Below, in pieces: positions 1-12,056 of a DNA stretch of 64,000 nucleotides (its first letter is position 1; each line of letters begins with the position of its first letter). A program made the position numbers and the translations under genes. The stretch comes from Blastomyces gilchristii SLH14081. Its lineage: Eukaryota > Ascomycota > Eurotiomycetes > Onygenales > Ajellomycetaceae. Under the pieces are notes generated by a model that was not told where the DNA came from, ran no database searches, and saw only the letters and a program-made list of their open reading frames with translations. The stretch spans positions 5,925,707 through 5,989,706 of the forward strand of contig NW_003101681.1 of assembly GCF_000003855.2 (NCBI RefSeq), read 5' to 3'.

Positions 1-2438
1 ACACTTCATCTGATGTTATGCTTTCTCACATTCTAATCCTTTCTTAGATTCTTTTATGACCTGACAATTCATGCACTTGTAAGTGTATGCCTGAATGTTC
101 TCAGTCATGCTTGATCAGTATACTCTTGATTTGAGTACACTCATGAGTTCAGGGCTTTCTAAGTGACTGAATTTCTTGTGCATGTGAGTCATCAAGTTGT
201 GTTGAAATGAAGATTCTAGATAGAGAGCTTCTATGTATTCTAGATTGCAGTAAAGCACAATGTTGTTTTTCAATTTCCTCAGCTTGAAGTTCAGAAGCAT
301 CTCTTCTACTACTTTTATAAGATGCTTATTATCTGATATCTTGTCATTCTTCAAGTGAGAGATTATAATGTTCACTTATTCTGATTTCTTGTATTTTCTC
401 AGTATGTTTAATATGAATATTTCTTGTACCTGGTTCACAGAACCCTCACTCATGAAATCAGGTCTGTGACTGATTACATCAGGTATTACAGTGTCTGATT
501 CTTTTCAGTATTTAATATGAAGATTGTACACTTGAAACTCTGAGATTCAACATGCTAAGTGTTTGAAAGGTTTTATCATTGATTATAGATAGATGAGACT
601 TTCATGATCTGTGATCACTGTTATTATATGTCTGTTGTTAATATATCTATCTCACAACATCAGTGTGTGCTTAATTGCTAGCAATTTCTTTTCATACACT
701 GAATAATTGAGCTCAGTGCCTGATAGTTTTCTATCATCATATGTCACTAAGTGCAGCTTGCTGTTCTTACTCATCTGTAGAAGAGTATCTCTGATAGCTC
801 ATTCAGATGCATCTATCTTAATATAGAAAGGTTTATCATGATCTGATTGAATAAGTACTGAGAATATTATTACATATTCTCTCAGTGTGAGAAAAGCCTC
901 TTCACATGCAGTATTTCAGATGATTGAATGAAACTTCTTCTTTCACAGATTTATATCTGTTTCTCTTAAGAGATCTGAGAGTGGTGCAGATATTCATACA
1001 AAATTCTTGATAAATCTGTGATAGTATGAGATCAACTTAAGAAACTGTTATACATGGTATATATTTCTCAGTCACAGTTAATTCACTATGACATTCAATT
1101 TCTCTGAGATGAGATGTATACAGTCATCACTCACTATATATTCTATGAACTTCAACTCTTCTGTTTCAAACACACACTTGATTGATTTGATGTAGAGCTT
1201 ATGCTCTGCCAGAGTTGTAAGCACTTTATTAAGATACTTCAGATATTCATTGTATAAGTTTGAAAAGACTAGAATGTTATTGAGATATATGAGGCATGAG
1301 ATTTCATTCTGTTTATAAAGAATTATATTCATCATTATTTGAAAGATGACAGGTGCATTTGTCAGACTGAATGATATTGTCAGAAATTCAAACTTCTCTC
1401 ATTATATATTAAATATGATTTATGAAACTGACAGTTCATCTACACAGATCTGCCAGTATTCTGAGAGAAGATTGATCTTTGATAGATATCAGATATTTTC
1501 AACTGTATTCAACTGTTGTTGAATTCATGACAGTGAATATTCATTCTTGATTATAAGCTTGTTAAGTGCTTGATAATTGATACACATCTGTCACTTCTCA
1601 CCCGCCTTTTTCATGAATAAGACTGGAAAGCCTCACATGCTTGATGAGAATTGTATAAGACCATGTTCTAGAAGATTGATGATCTGATACTTCTGTTCTT
1701 TAAGATGTGTTTGTGACAGAGAGTATGCATTCTGATTGACTGGTTTTGTGTTCCTCATGTCAATCTCATGTATGAATTCTTGTTTCAGCAGTAATTCTGA
1801 TAAAAGATCTGTTCAGAAGATCTTTTCATACTTCTTCAGAAGCTTCTTCATATGCTTGTTCTTCTGTATATTCTTTATCTTGGTTTCTCTGCTTTCAGGT
1901 TCTGTATGACATACAGAATGCTTTTGAATGAGGTCTTGTGAATTGTCCTCTTTACTTGTTAATGTATAAGCAGATTTAATCCTTCTATATCAGAGACATG
2001 GAATGTCCTTCTCATATCAGTTAATAGAATTGTATGAACTGTTTTCTTTCTATCAGTCAACTGTATATAGCATGTATGTTATTGAATCTGCAGATTGAAC
2101 CTTTGAAATCAATTAAGTTTAAGAATAAGGTTGTATTTCATGTTCTGCAGCTCTCATGCTTAAATATAGCAAGATCATTCTCTGAAGTGCAAGGGAACTC
2201 TTACTCTTGCAGATGATATCAAATATCAGTTATCAGATAATCTTATGTGTTAAGAATTCTTCACTTGACAGACCTCTTTCAATCTTTGAATTATATAATT
2301 ATCAATATATTGTGTAGAAGCTTCTGTATCTGCTAACACTTTTACAGTCATCTCTTGATTCTTACTCAAGTGCTTCTTATACATTAATATTTCAGGTCTC
2401 AAGATATTGAGATGAGTATTCACTTCATTCTCACTCAC
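1..2438 (-). pseudogene. Gypsy-A copy 2 pol remnant (PR, RT, RNase H, integrase start)
   Basis: Read on the minus strand. The protease at 2250-2438 contains VLADTEASTQYID, so the expected D-T-G-A-S active site has Gly changed to Glu. Reverse transcriptase lies at about 1045-1700, with YLNNILVFS at the catalytic YxDD position (both Asp now Asn). RNase H lies at about 450-950, with a recognisable Leu-Ser/Tyr-Glu-Lys-Leu-Leu-Ala-type block. At 115-375 the linker leads to the integrase H2C2 zinc finger (KFSHLES). The integrase core is beyond the window. Many in-frame stops at Trp and Gln positions make it non-functional. Confidence 0.85.
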
Positions 2439-2639
2439 TTCTCAGTCAGAAGCCTGCTTTCTCTTAGTGTTTACAGAATTCAAAGAGTTATCTAACATAA
2501 GCATCTCTTTCACTTTGAAGACTTTTTATAGAATATCAGTGAGTGTCTCTAAGCTCACTGATTCTGCTAGTTTTTTAACTCTCTTGCTTCTCTTGACTGT
2601 GTATGCTGAGTGTAATCTTTTATATCATGATTTTGATAT

Positions 2640-4000
2640 CTGTAGTTGAAGTAAGCTTGATACTTGTAATATCAAGGTTTTCACTCAGAAAATCTCTTTT
2701 TCAGAGAATTCAGTGCTTTAGTAATAATATTCAGATCTAGATTCATTGTGTCTGAGTATATAAGTTGTGTTGTAGAAGTCTGATTATCTGTTCTTCACTG
2801 AAATATACTTAATTGCAGTATTTTCTGTTGCAATTGACTCACTTGTTTCTATATAATGAGAATATTGTATGCTTTCTTCACTGTGTCTGACTGTGAGATT
2901 AAGTATTTTCATTCTGTTCTCAACTCAGATATAAGATCATGAATGAAGATCTGTAAATAAAAAGATGTTGAAAGCTCTTTATTCAATATGAGATAGTGTA
3001 AGCTGAAGTGTGTGAAGTATAATATAAGATTACTCACTTATCTACACTCAGTGAAGTATTTATAATACTTATCTCATATATTCACTTTCTTAAAGTTGTG
3101 CAAGATTCATTTGAAAAACTCATTTCATATTTGTGAGAATGAATATTGCTCTGAGTCTGTGAGATTTATCTTTTCATCAGCTATTTACAATAACTTTGCT
3201 TTTCTATGTAGAAAAACAGCAGATCTTAAGACTTGTTGAAATTCTGTTAATTATCTGTCTGTGAGTTTATATTCAATCTAATAATATAATCACATCTGAC
3301 TTAGTCAGCTGATTGCAGCATCATTTTTTCAGTTGTTATTAAAGCTTAATAACTTCAGCAGATCTCTCAGCTTGATGTATCTCATACTCAGATTCTTATT
3401 CTGCACAGTGATCTCTGATGATATGTATACTTTTGAAGAGATTGTGAATGATTATGATAAGATCTTCAGGTTTGATATAATTATCTGTCTATATAAATAT
3501 TCAATCTCTCACTGCAGGTCTAAGATCTGGTTTTCTCTATTCTTATTGATGATGACAATTGTGTTGATAAAGCTCTTCATAGTGAATACTTGATTCACAG
3601 TGAATGTCAATTGTTGTTTAACTTTCATCTCAGCCTGTCACTGTGTATGCAAGATCTCAATCTCATTTAGAATTCTTGTATGTATACAGAGCTTTGATTT
3701 CAGTTCAGCAGTCTTGACTGTTTTTCTTACTGCTTTGAGTAAATTCTCTGAGAGATTCTGCATATCTTCTGATTCAGATAGCAGAGAAGAGTGTTATTCA
3801 TATCAGCTAGAGAAGATATTTATTTCAGTGATTTCTCATTGATTATATAATGTCTATTGTTATATCACTGTATTATTATATTACTATATTGTTATATGAT
3901 TTCTGTTATCATTGTATGACTTCAGTGATAATCACTTCTTTCTTTTATCTCTTTGAGTGAAGAGTGATCTTCTTTGAATCTGATTCACTGCTCTTATTTC
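2640..4000 (-). pseudogene. Gypsy-A copy 2 gag remnant
   Basis: This is the minus-strand region between the 5' leader and the protease. It corresponds to 42780-44080 of the complete copy, where a decayed CCHC zinc knuckle is readable at the gag end. Open stretches on the plus strand here (around 3333-3842) are only shadows created by the skewed composition. No start or uninterrupted frame remains. Around 3845-3900 the leader holds a short AT-rich imperfect repeat of TTATATNACT-like units. Confidence 0.6.
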
Positions 4001-4233
4001 TTTTCTTACATCTTATCTATTCATATACATGGTATTTATCTGAGTATGGAGTTTTCTCCCAACAAGTGAAGCAGTATTAATTGAATGCTCTTTCACTCAT
4101 CACTCTTTATATACTATCTTTTGAGATGTTCTAGAACCACACTGACATGATAACTATAAATTGCTTTGTAGATGAAATTATCATGCTCTGAAGAAGCCTG
4201 TGCTTCTCATCAGTTTTTAGACATGCTATCAGA

Positions 4234-4413
4234 TATGATTCAAAGGTTGCTTAAGTCAGTGTATGATTACAGGTGTATGCTGGCTTCTTATATATTGTAA
4301 TATTGTATGCTAAATTAATTAGTGGCCGCTATGGCCCCCCTTTACATTCGTACGCTAGTAGTTCGGAAGCGGCCGCGTTATTATCCGACGGTCGTACGTT
4401 CTTCCGAACCACA
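4234..4413 (-). repeat. 5' LTR of Gypsy-A copy 2
   Basis: About 180 bp, matching the 176-bp LTRs at 42320-42495 and 56100-56275 in reverse complement. The start (TGTGGTTCGG on the minus strand) is intact; the inner end has decayed from TCACA to TCATA. The outer half keeps many CpG sites although the internal region next to it has almost none. Confidence 0.88.
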
Positions 4414-4628
4414 AAGCTTCAGAGTGGAAGAATATACACATGTTCATAGCAGCTGAGAATCAGTGATCAAGAATGGCTGAGAATCGGAGCATACGCATTC
4501 ATGGCGGCTGAGGATTGGTGATTGAGAATGGCTGAGAATCGGAGTGTACATGTTTGAGAATGAAGTGGTTGAAATCTGTGAAGTGTAATGAAATAGTCTA
4601 TATGATTGATCGGGCGCAGCCCGCCACA
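4414..4628 (-). repeat. Partial Gypsy-B-type LTR, long subtype, truncated by Gypsy-A copy 2
   Basis: The minus-strand LTR start (TGTGGCGGGCTGCGCCCG) ends at 4628 and the LTR is cut at 4414 by the Gypsy-A insertion. It carries two copies of a ~55-bp internal unit (…GCTGAGAATCGGAG…), like the 364-bp LTRs of B1. The base string CTCAA at 4629-4633 is the candidate target duplication; the partner is outside the window. It is inserted in Gypsy-B internal sequence of opposite orientation. Confidence 0.8.
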
Positions 4629-5938
4629 CTCAAGAGTATATAGAACAGTGACAGAAGATGTTACATCTCAGACACTTATACATCTGCACTGAAGAGGAGT
4701 AACAGTAATAATGCAGATGTCATGAACTGAATAGATTCAAATATCTATACATAAGCAAGAGTTTCTGCTGTTTGAACAGACTTTCAAGTTTCTGAGATCA
4801 CTTCTGAAGAAGTTGCTGATCAATGTTAATAAGAAGTATGTATTAACTGTAACTGATCAGAATACATTACTTTCAACTGTCAATCAGTCTATGTGTCTTC
4901 TCACTCAAAGAATGAATCAGTGCCTGTCTGTGTCAACTACATTGCAGTGAAGAAAGATTTGAAAGATAATTATAAAAATACTCTGATGAAATAGGAAAAA
5001 GACTAGCTTCTGTTCAAATTTGTAAACAGAAGCTTGAAGAGATCAGATGATAATAATTTGAAGAGAAAATAACAATGAATATGATTCTGATATCTACTGT
5101 GATTAATAACATGTATAAAATGAAAGTCATGATAGACAGCAGTCTATATTACTATACAATGATTAAATCTTCAGTCATAAGATATTATAACCTTCAGTGT
5201 ATTCTCTTATCAAAACTCTGACTTCTTGCAGAATTCAATAATTCAAGAGATGTTTACATCTGGTATATAGTGAAACTAAATATAGATATCAGAGAACATC
5301 AGTGTGAAAATATCTATGTATATAAAGTTGATAATCTTGATTATAATCTTATGTTAGAACTTGTCTGACTATCTGAACAAGGTATCTTATTAGACACTTG
5401 AAACAGAAGTTTAATATTCTCTAACAATGATAGAGTCTATGAGAATGACATTTACAAGACTATGAATCTGACACAGATCTCTGTCAACATCTATAAAATG
5501 CTCAGAAAAAGAAGTTACTGAAAGAATCACTGATAGCAGAATTATATATCAATCTATTTCATCAGTCTGACTGATATTAAAAAGGCTCTAGAAAAGTTAT
5601 CTTATATTATAATAACAGATTCTTATATGAAACTCTCTTAATAATATTATGAATATTTAGATATCTTCTGATAAGATAATAATACTACAAATCTATCTTT
5701 CTTATAAGATTCAGAAGTGAATCACAGTATCAAGTTAAAAAAGAAGAATGATAAGAACTCTGAATTATTATAAGACTCTCTTTATAACATGTTCTGAGAT
5801 GAACTTCTTCTTCTTTGAAAGACACTCAATAATCTGTTGAATAAAGAATTCATATGTATTAGTAACTCTTTCATCACAGCCTCTATTCTCTTTGCAAAGA
5901 AATCAGATGAAGAACTTCAGTTCTGTATAAATTCAAAG

Positions 5939-6312
5939 ATTATTATTATTATTATTATTCTTTCATTATACTCATATGCAAGCGGAGCTTATGATGAGTC
6001 CTTGCGTGATGTTAAATACAGGTCAAGTGTTGATTATACAGGAGGAAATACAGGTGTTAAGACCATGCCAAGATAACAAGAACATAGGAAAATACAAAGG
6101 AGTGACAATTAGATACATGCGATAATAACTTCCCAGCCCAGGAACATAGAGCAATTCATTGAAGCGATTTGTACACCTCTGTATTTATTAGAAACCTGAG
6201 GTGCTTGAGTTCCGGATTTAATGTATCTCCTGCGGGTTTCGAACCCACGCGCCTTGGTTTCCCATGCCAAGGTGCTACCGGGTGGCCGCATTAACCATTC
6301 GGCCACCGGGGC
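5939..6312 (-). mobile_element. tRNA-headed SINE, copy 1
   Basis: This is a 374-bp element on the minus strand. Its 5' end (at 6312) is tRNA-like: a near-perfect class-II A box TGGCCGAATGG (6295-6305) and B box GGTTCGAAACC (6235-6245) with stem-forming arms between. It ends in an (AAT)n tail at 5939-5962. It is flanked by perfect 14-bp direct repeats GTATAAATTCAAAG (5925-5938 and 6313-6326), as expected of target-primed insertion. A second copy of identical length lies at 9480-9853. It keeps CpG and GG-rich words that the surrounding DNA has lost. A short minus-strand ORF covering it is not a gene. Confidence 0.92.
6235..6305 (-). promoter_or_regulatory. Internal Pol III promoter (A and B boxes) of SINE copy 1
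   Basis: The A box is at 6295-6305 and the B box at 6235-6245 on the minus strand, both close to the eukaryotic tRNA consensus and about 50 bp apart, typical of a tRNA gene. The downstream body and lack of a clean acceptor stem closure argue for a SINE head rather than a working tRNA gene. Confidence 0.8.
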
Positions 6313-6340
6313 GTATAAATTCAAAGAATATCAACCGCTC

Positions 6341-7140
6341 CACCACGAACTCACTCGATTTTTTTTATAAGAACCTGCAGATAGATTCATTGAAAAGCCC
6401 TCGATCATACAAGCATTTTGACCCCATCGCCGACCGCATACCCCGTGTGGTGGTGGAGTTATCCAGTCAAATGTGAACCAGATGTTGTTCAAAACTCCTG
6501 TGTGGGATTATCCTCCATTCTCCCCTACCACATCACAATCCCGGGCCAAATTGCCATACAAATTGTAAGGTGAAGAGACCTAGCCATATGCATCAATCTT
6601 CTTGATTTTGAAAGATCTCTGATCTGTAATTGTGAAGATATCTGAGAAGTGATCTCTGTGAAAACCCTGTCCATCTTTGATGTTTCAAAACACTAACATC
6701 AAGTCTCACCCTCATATCACCCTTCTCAATCTGGCCCATCCCTGACAGAAAAATACAAAAAGATACCTCAGTGATAATATCAAGCATATAATCAATGAAT
6801 ACTTCTGAAGTGCAATCTCTGTGATCTGTCTTCAGTGTATCTAGACATCAATGTCAAGTCTCATTCTTGTACTACCTCTCTCAATCTGGCTCATCTCTGG
6901 CAGGATAATACAAAAAGATACCTCAGCAACAGTATTTAATACATAATTAGCAGATAATGAGTCAACAGAATAAGTTAACAGCATATTAACAACTATAAAT
7001 TCAGTATACTTCAAGATCTGACTGAGTCTTTGATCTCTGCACAGTGAGATATATTAAATCATATCTCAATATTCAATAGATTCTGCAAGAGATTGAGAAC
7101 AGCAACACTAGATTTCTATTGAATTTAAGAATTAACTCTG
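6341..7140 (+). mobile_element. LINE-A, 5' segment (5' UTR)
   Basis: This is the first of three pieces of the outermost LINE. It begins CACCACGAACTC, the same 5' end as LINE-C at 31928, and is colinear with 31928-32740. It is interrupted at 7140 by the B1 LTR element; CTCTG at 7136-7140 is duplicated at 28046-28050, where LINE-A resumes. No coding sequence is seen in this part. A pyrimidine/purine-balanced block with retained CpG occupies the first ~200 bases. Confidence 0.85.
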
Positions 7141-7504
7141 TGTAAGAGGTCTACGCTGAATAGATTGATATAATATTGATAGGTCTTATATAACAAAGAG
7201 AAAAATGTTAGAGAAGAAAAGAAAGAGAAAGTATGAGAATCAGCAATTAAAGTGAATATTTATATATATATATAATAATGTATACAGTGAGACTTCAGAG
7301 TGAAAGAATCTATATGTATTTATAGCAGCTGAGAATCAGTGATTGAGAATAACTGAGAATCAGAGTGTATGTATTTATAGCAGCTAAGAATCAGTGATTG
7401 AGAATGACTAAGAATTAAAGTGTATACATTCAAGAATGAAGTGATTGAAATCTGTGAAGTGTAACAGAATAGTCCATATAATTGATCAGACACAGTCTGC
7501 TATA
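7141..7504 (-). repeat. 3' LTR of B1
   Basis: 364 bp, equal in length to the 5' LTR at 27682-28045. It contains two tandem ~55-bp units (about 7316-7425). It is more decayed than the partner: the terminal GCCCGCCACA has become GTCTGCTATA. Differences between the two LTRs that I compared are mainly C-to-T or G-to-A. Confidence 0.9.
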
Positions 7505-9336
7505 TTAGTCCTCTCTTTTCAGAAGCAGTTCTTATTAGTCAAGAGCTGCTGTTTCAGATAATATGAAACTCAGAGTTCAGATTGATTAATTATAGCTGAC
7601 TCATTTCATAAGATATTATCAGTTATGACTGTGTGATCTCTTATCAAGAATATCTTCAATCTCTCACTCAAGCTCATTATCTTCTTCTATAATTCCTGGC
7701 AGCTGTCAGTCAGAAGTCAGTTGAGAAGAGAACAGGTCAGTGATAGCATAGCAGAGCAAGCTTGTATAAAAGACATCATAGATTTCTGATAATATGTTAA
7801 GATAGTAGTTATGACTATCTAGAACTTCTATCACTTTATATCTGATATGATTATAATCTAGTGTACAAGATAAATGTGTGACTTGTATATTCTTAAGATT
7901 TAATCATATCAGATCTTCTATCTTATATTGTTTAACAGAGTCTTGATAAACATTGATTTGATGTTCTTAATTCTGTTTAGTGCTTATCATGAAGGCTTCT
8001 GCTCAATCACAGATATCTCAGAGTTTAGTTACTATATTATCAGTGATCTGAATCAGACTGCAGAGATTTGATATGAACTGTGTAATCTCTAGAAGATTTA
8101 ACATCTTCATGTAATAACTGTGTGTAAGAAAGAACAGGCTTACATCTGTTGAAATAGTATCTTAATTATTAATAGCAATCTCTGCATGTAGAAGAAGATC
8201 ATATCAATCATCTTATAAGTAATTACAGAACTTATAAAGATAATTCTTTACAGTCTGAATTGTTCATTCTGACATATCATCAATCTCAGAGTGATAGACA
8301 GTTGATATACAGCATGTAATCTTGAGAACTTAACAGATTCTTGTTCAGAGAGTGCTCATGAATTGACAGTCTTAATTCAATACTATAGATCTCAGTAATT
8401 CATGCATTCAATAGAATGAGCTCTGTAGTAAAGCTTCAGTGACTTGTTCAGTATTCATTTTATTATCAGGTTTTAATATTACATTTTTACTCAATCAATT
8501 CATGATAATCAGAATGTTTCTACAATCTTTACTCTCAGAGAGATCAATAGTAAAGTCAATTATCACATCTTATCAGATTCTATCAGAGACATTGAGCAGT
8601 TTCAGCAGATCTTTTCTATGATTTTTTCATAAGATGATGAAAGAATAATAGTTACAGTTTCAGACAAAGTATCTGATACTGTTTAATATCTCAGATCAGT
8701 GATACTCTCAGAAGACTATTCTATACAGTTATTCACAGTCTGAATAATCAGTTATACACAAATTATGCATCTCTTGCATTATTCAGATGTATAAGAATTC
8801 AGAGTAAGAGACTCAGCATTGTTCACAGAATTGTAGAGTATTATTATCATTGATTGAACATTCTGAGATATCAGTTCTTATACATAGTTCTGAAGAAAAT
8901 CAGGTTACTTCTTGATATACTGCTTCAGTGAGTACTTGAAGAAGTTCATCAGTTTAAGCTGTTATATGTCACAATTTATTCAGTGTAGATTCAGAGAATG
9001 TTTTGATCAGTGAAGTGTGTATAGTGTTATAAGTAACCTTATCATGATCAACTAATATCTTCAGATTTAAGAGTCAGTGTTCTCAATTCATTCAGTATAT
9101 ATCTATTATATCAGACAGTATATCTTATTCTCATTGCAAGAGAGCATCTGTCATTGAGTTCTGACTGCTGAGACAGTGATGTATTATAAAATGAAAGCAG
9201 CTCAGAAACTCTGATTATCATATCTGTCATTCAGTGAGTTTACAGATTATTATAAAGTATTTAAGATTCTTATAATCTGTGATTATCTTGAATTCAGAGA
9301 TACTTCGGAGTTTGAAGTCTCATTCTTCTAGACAGT
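7505..9336 (-). pseudogene. B1 pol, distal part (RNase H end, integrase, chromodomain)
   Basis: Minus-strand continuation of B1 after the Gypsy-C insertion. At 9336 the reading resumes exactly where the intact relative (about 48200) has ACTGTTTAGAAGAATGAGAC. It includes the H2C2 finger (about 8750-8850), the DDE integrase core (about 7900-8650) and a C-terminal chromodomain remnant (about 7510-7720) ending near the LTR. Trp codons of the chromodomain are now stops. The plus-strand ORF at 8439-8621 is a shadow. Confidence 0.78.
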
Positions 9337-10256
9337 TGTAACGTGGTAGAACTGAAGCAGTAACTAGTCAGCAGTATTACATAGAGATAGTTATTTGAGA
9401 AGCTGTATAAGTGAGCTTAACTATCTTGCTTAAATAGTGAGCTTGTAGACTACAGAGTTATTGTGAGAATATCACAGATATTATTATTATTATTATTATT
9501 CTTTCATTATACTCATATGCAAGCAGAGCTTATGATGAGTCCTTATGTGATGTTAAATACAGGCTAAGTGTTGATTATACAGGAGGAAATACAGGTGTTG
9601 AGACCATGCCAAGATAACAAGAACATAGGAAATACAAAGAAGTGACAATTAGATACATGTGATAATAACTTCTCAGCCCAGGAACATAGAGTAATTTTAT
9701 TGAAGTGATTTGAACACCTCTGTATTTATTAGAAACCTGAGGTGCTTGAGTTTCAGATTTAATGTATTCCCTGCGGGTTTCGAACCCACACGCCTTGGTT
9801 TCCCACGCCAAGGCGCTACTGAGTGGCCGCATTAACCATTCAGCCACCGGGGCATATCACAGATATAATACTTAGTATACTAAGAAGATTGTATGAGAAA
9901 TGCAGTAACTCTTATATATATTTCTATAGAAGAAAGAAACAAATTACTAACTTCTTTGATAAGAAGTCAGTATCTAGCTATTCTATATAGATAATAAGTG
10001 AATACTCTTCTCTCATTTCATGAGTGAGAATAGTCAGAGTGATATCTCAGTGATATCTTACTATTAAGAAAGAGTAATCTGCTGATCTCATATAGAAGCA
10101 GAGTTTTTATATTTATTAATTGAATCTTTCTATAATATATTTAAATAATGTTATAGAGTGGTTGAAAACTGATTCAGATAGAATAAAATCATTCATATGA
10201 AAGTAATAAGCTGTGTGAAATTATAGCAGAGTCTTAACATAGTTAGAGATATGATA
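9337..10256 (-). repeat. 3' LTR of Gypsy-C, split by SINE copy 2
   Basis: Starts TGTAACGTGG and ends …ATGATA on the plus strand. Subtracting the SINE and one target copy (385 bp) leaves 535 bp, exactly the length of the partner LTR at 23975-24509. Confidence 0.9.
9480..9853 (-). mobile_element. tRNA-headed SINE, copy 2
   Basis: 374 bp, minus strand, with the same tRNA-like head and (AAT)n tail (plus-strand ATT run at 9480-9500) as copy 1. Target duplication ATATCACAGAT at 9469-9479 and 9854-9864. The partner LTR of Gypsy-C (around 24107-24125) preserves the empty site with a single copy, which fixes the boundaries. The B box is nearly intact; the A box is slightly mutated (GGCTGAATGG). Confidence 0.93.
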
Positions 10257-12056
10257 ATGCTCTTCTCTTTAAAAGTATAGTCTTAATACTCTCAAGATTA
10301 TCAGATTAGAAATTATCTTTGTTGTATAGTAACAGTTATTAACTGATTTAATAGTATATATACTATGTATAATATAAAGAAATAGATAAGTTTTTCTACT
10401 AACTGTGTAAATCTTCTTTTCTCATCTCTGTTCAAATCAACTATGTAATAAGTAAGTTTCTTATATATCAATTTAAAATGTGAAAAACATAGTTAATAAG
10501 TGACTTACAGATCTCTTATTATATTTCATTCTATATATAAAATTCTCTGTAAAAGTGATGTATTTTAGAGATAAAGTTAACAGTAGTAACAGGATTTTTT
10601 TAAAAAGATTTCTCTCTCTTTATAACACAATTTTCTTTTCTCTCTCTCAATTATAATAGTGAGTGTATAAGAGTATCATTCTTAAAAGATAATAAAGAGC
10701 TTATTCTGACATTTTCTAGTGAGTAAATATCTTTATGATGCGGCTGCAGTCTCTGTAACTGTTAAGAAAGCTCAGTTGAAGGTGAAGACAGTAGTGTTAA
10801 TAAACTGCAGAAGCACTGCTTTCATTGCTACATCTTCTTCTTCTTCTTCTTCTACTTCTCTTACAGTCACAGTGATAGTCATCATATCTTACAGTGAGAT
10901 ATCATCTCTTCTGTCAGTCAGTTTATTCATGTTCAGTTCTTTCTCTATCTCTCTCACTGCTGTTGTAACACTGCTCTCTCTCTCAGTTAACACAGTGATG
11001 TATAACTCTGTGTGATCATTTAAAGAGAATTCTGAGAAGAGCTTGATTTCAGAGACAGTGACTCTGAGAAACTTAATCTGTAGTTTCTCTTCTGCAGCAT
11101 ATCTGAGCTCTGCTCAGAATGCTGCTAAGTTAAGTTCACAGAGTTCTATAGTTTCTTTATCTTCTCTTTATAAGAAGACTCTGATACAGTCTCTGATCAG
11201 TATTATCACATATCTGTACTACACTAAGCAGCTGAAGAAAGAGAGAATTTTATATACTTATCTCTTCTCTCACTCTCATTATTTCTGTTATATCTGTAAT
11301 AATAACTTCTATCTCTCTATAAATATTATCTACTCTATAAGAAGATATCATGTCAGTTCTGACAAGAAGTTCAGATGCTTAAATAGTACAGAGTAAGAGT
11401 CTCAGAGCTTTAAGTATTGATAAATTCTGTTAAGACTGAGAAGATCTCTCTTACTCATCTGTAAAAGAAGACAAAAGTATAAGTCTTTGAGATGAAAAAA
11501 CATCTTAAAATGACTGATCTTAAGAAGAGATTAGTCAGTACTATTGTTAAAAGCATCACAGAGATTAATTACTGATTGAAGAGAATCTCACTTCAATTGA
11601 AGCAGATAACTGAGATGCTTTGTAAGTTAATAAGTTGATATTTCATGCATTTCTTATATTCTTCTGCAGTGCTGCAGTGCTAACTTCTCAGCAGGTAAAG
11701 ATGCTAATACTGAAGATTTTAACAGTGAAGAATGAGTTTGATGAGAGTATAATTATTGATAAGTAGATTCTGAGATTTCTTCTTTTTACTTTTTCAGCAG
11801 GCTGCAGTCTCATTAGAATAGCAGTGATCTGTAAATTAATAATATTAATCTTTTTATTAGTTTTAAATATCTCTTTTCTCTAACTGCTTCAGGAATTTTA
11901 CACTTGTATAGTCTTATTAAACTTCTAAAAAACTCTTTGAGAGAAAATAGAAGAAGAGTGCTACAGAGTTTATAAGACACTAACTTATCATTATAAGATT
12001 ATCTCTAAAAAAACTCTTTAAGAAAAAATAAGAAATCTTAAGTAGTATTTCTTATC
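10257..12056 (-). pseudogene. Gypsy-C region downstream of the integrase core, with coding-like minus-strand frame
   Basis: About 1.8 kb between the MITE and the 3' LTR. Minus-strand frames at about 10700-11020 and 11030-11400 read as coherent protein if the stops are taken as mutated Gln or Trp. The first has an acidic block (REVEEEEEDVAMKAV) and a helical segment; the second has IYREIEVIITDITEIM followed by a leucine-rich stretch. I do not recognise the product. Part may be the integrase C-terminus. Ser-rich plus-strand ORFs at 10719-11015 and 11043-11396 are probably shadows of these frames. Two imperfect copies of a Lys-rich AT-rich unit lie at about 11920-12040. Confidence 0.5.

Larger units (their letters stand above)
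1..4413 (-). mobile_element. Gypsy-A copy 2, Ty3/Gypsy LTR retrotransposon, truncated by window edge
   Basis: This copy runs on the minus strand from its 5' LTR (4234-4413) leftward through gag, protease, RT, RNase H and the integrase zinc-finger region, and leaves the window at base 1. It is the inverted counterpart of the complete Gypsy-A at 42320-56275; the same peptides can be read in both. Its LTR outer end (CCGAACCACA on the plus strand) stops abruptly inside a Gypsy-B-type LTR, so it inserted there; the other flank is outside the window, so no target duplication can be checked. It is heavily mutated by C-to-T changes, with many stops and no intact ORF. Confidence 0.9.
4629..6340 (+). 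pseudogene. Gypsy-B copy 2 internal fragment (gag end, PR, start of RT), split by a SINE
   Basis: This plus-strand fragment matches 45997-47340 of the complete Gypsy-B. It starts within gag, passes the protease region and ends in the N-terminal part of RT (a decayed LxFCxNxxDLNR block is readable across the SINE, from about 5917 to 6337). Bases 5939-6326 are a SINE plus one copy of its target duplication. The fragment stops where LINE-A begins at 6341, and its continuation is not found after the LINE's 3' end. No intact ORF remains. Confidence 0.8.

Noticed and set aside
2034..3842. Several plus-strand ORFs of 60-86 codons
   Set aside because: They lie antisense to the Gypsy-A gag and protease and recur at the mirrored place in the right-hand copy; they are composition shadows.
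6235..6312. Functional tRNA gene
   Set aside because: A and B boxes are good, but the acceptor stem does not close cleanly and the sequence is the 5' end of a 374-bp element present twice with identical ends.
6109..6324. Minus-strand 71-codon ORF containing AEWLMRPPGSTLAWETKARGF (second copy at 9575-9847)
   Set aside because: It is a translation of the SINE's tRNA-like head; the same sequence has A and B boxes, an AAT tail and target duplications.
10719..11396. Ser/Thr-rich plus-strand ORFs as a novel surface protein
   Set aside because: The minus strand, the sense strand of Gypsy-C, gives a more coherent acidic frame; the plus ORFs are probably its shadow.
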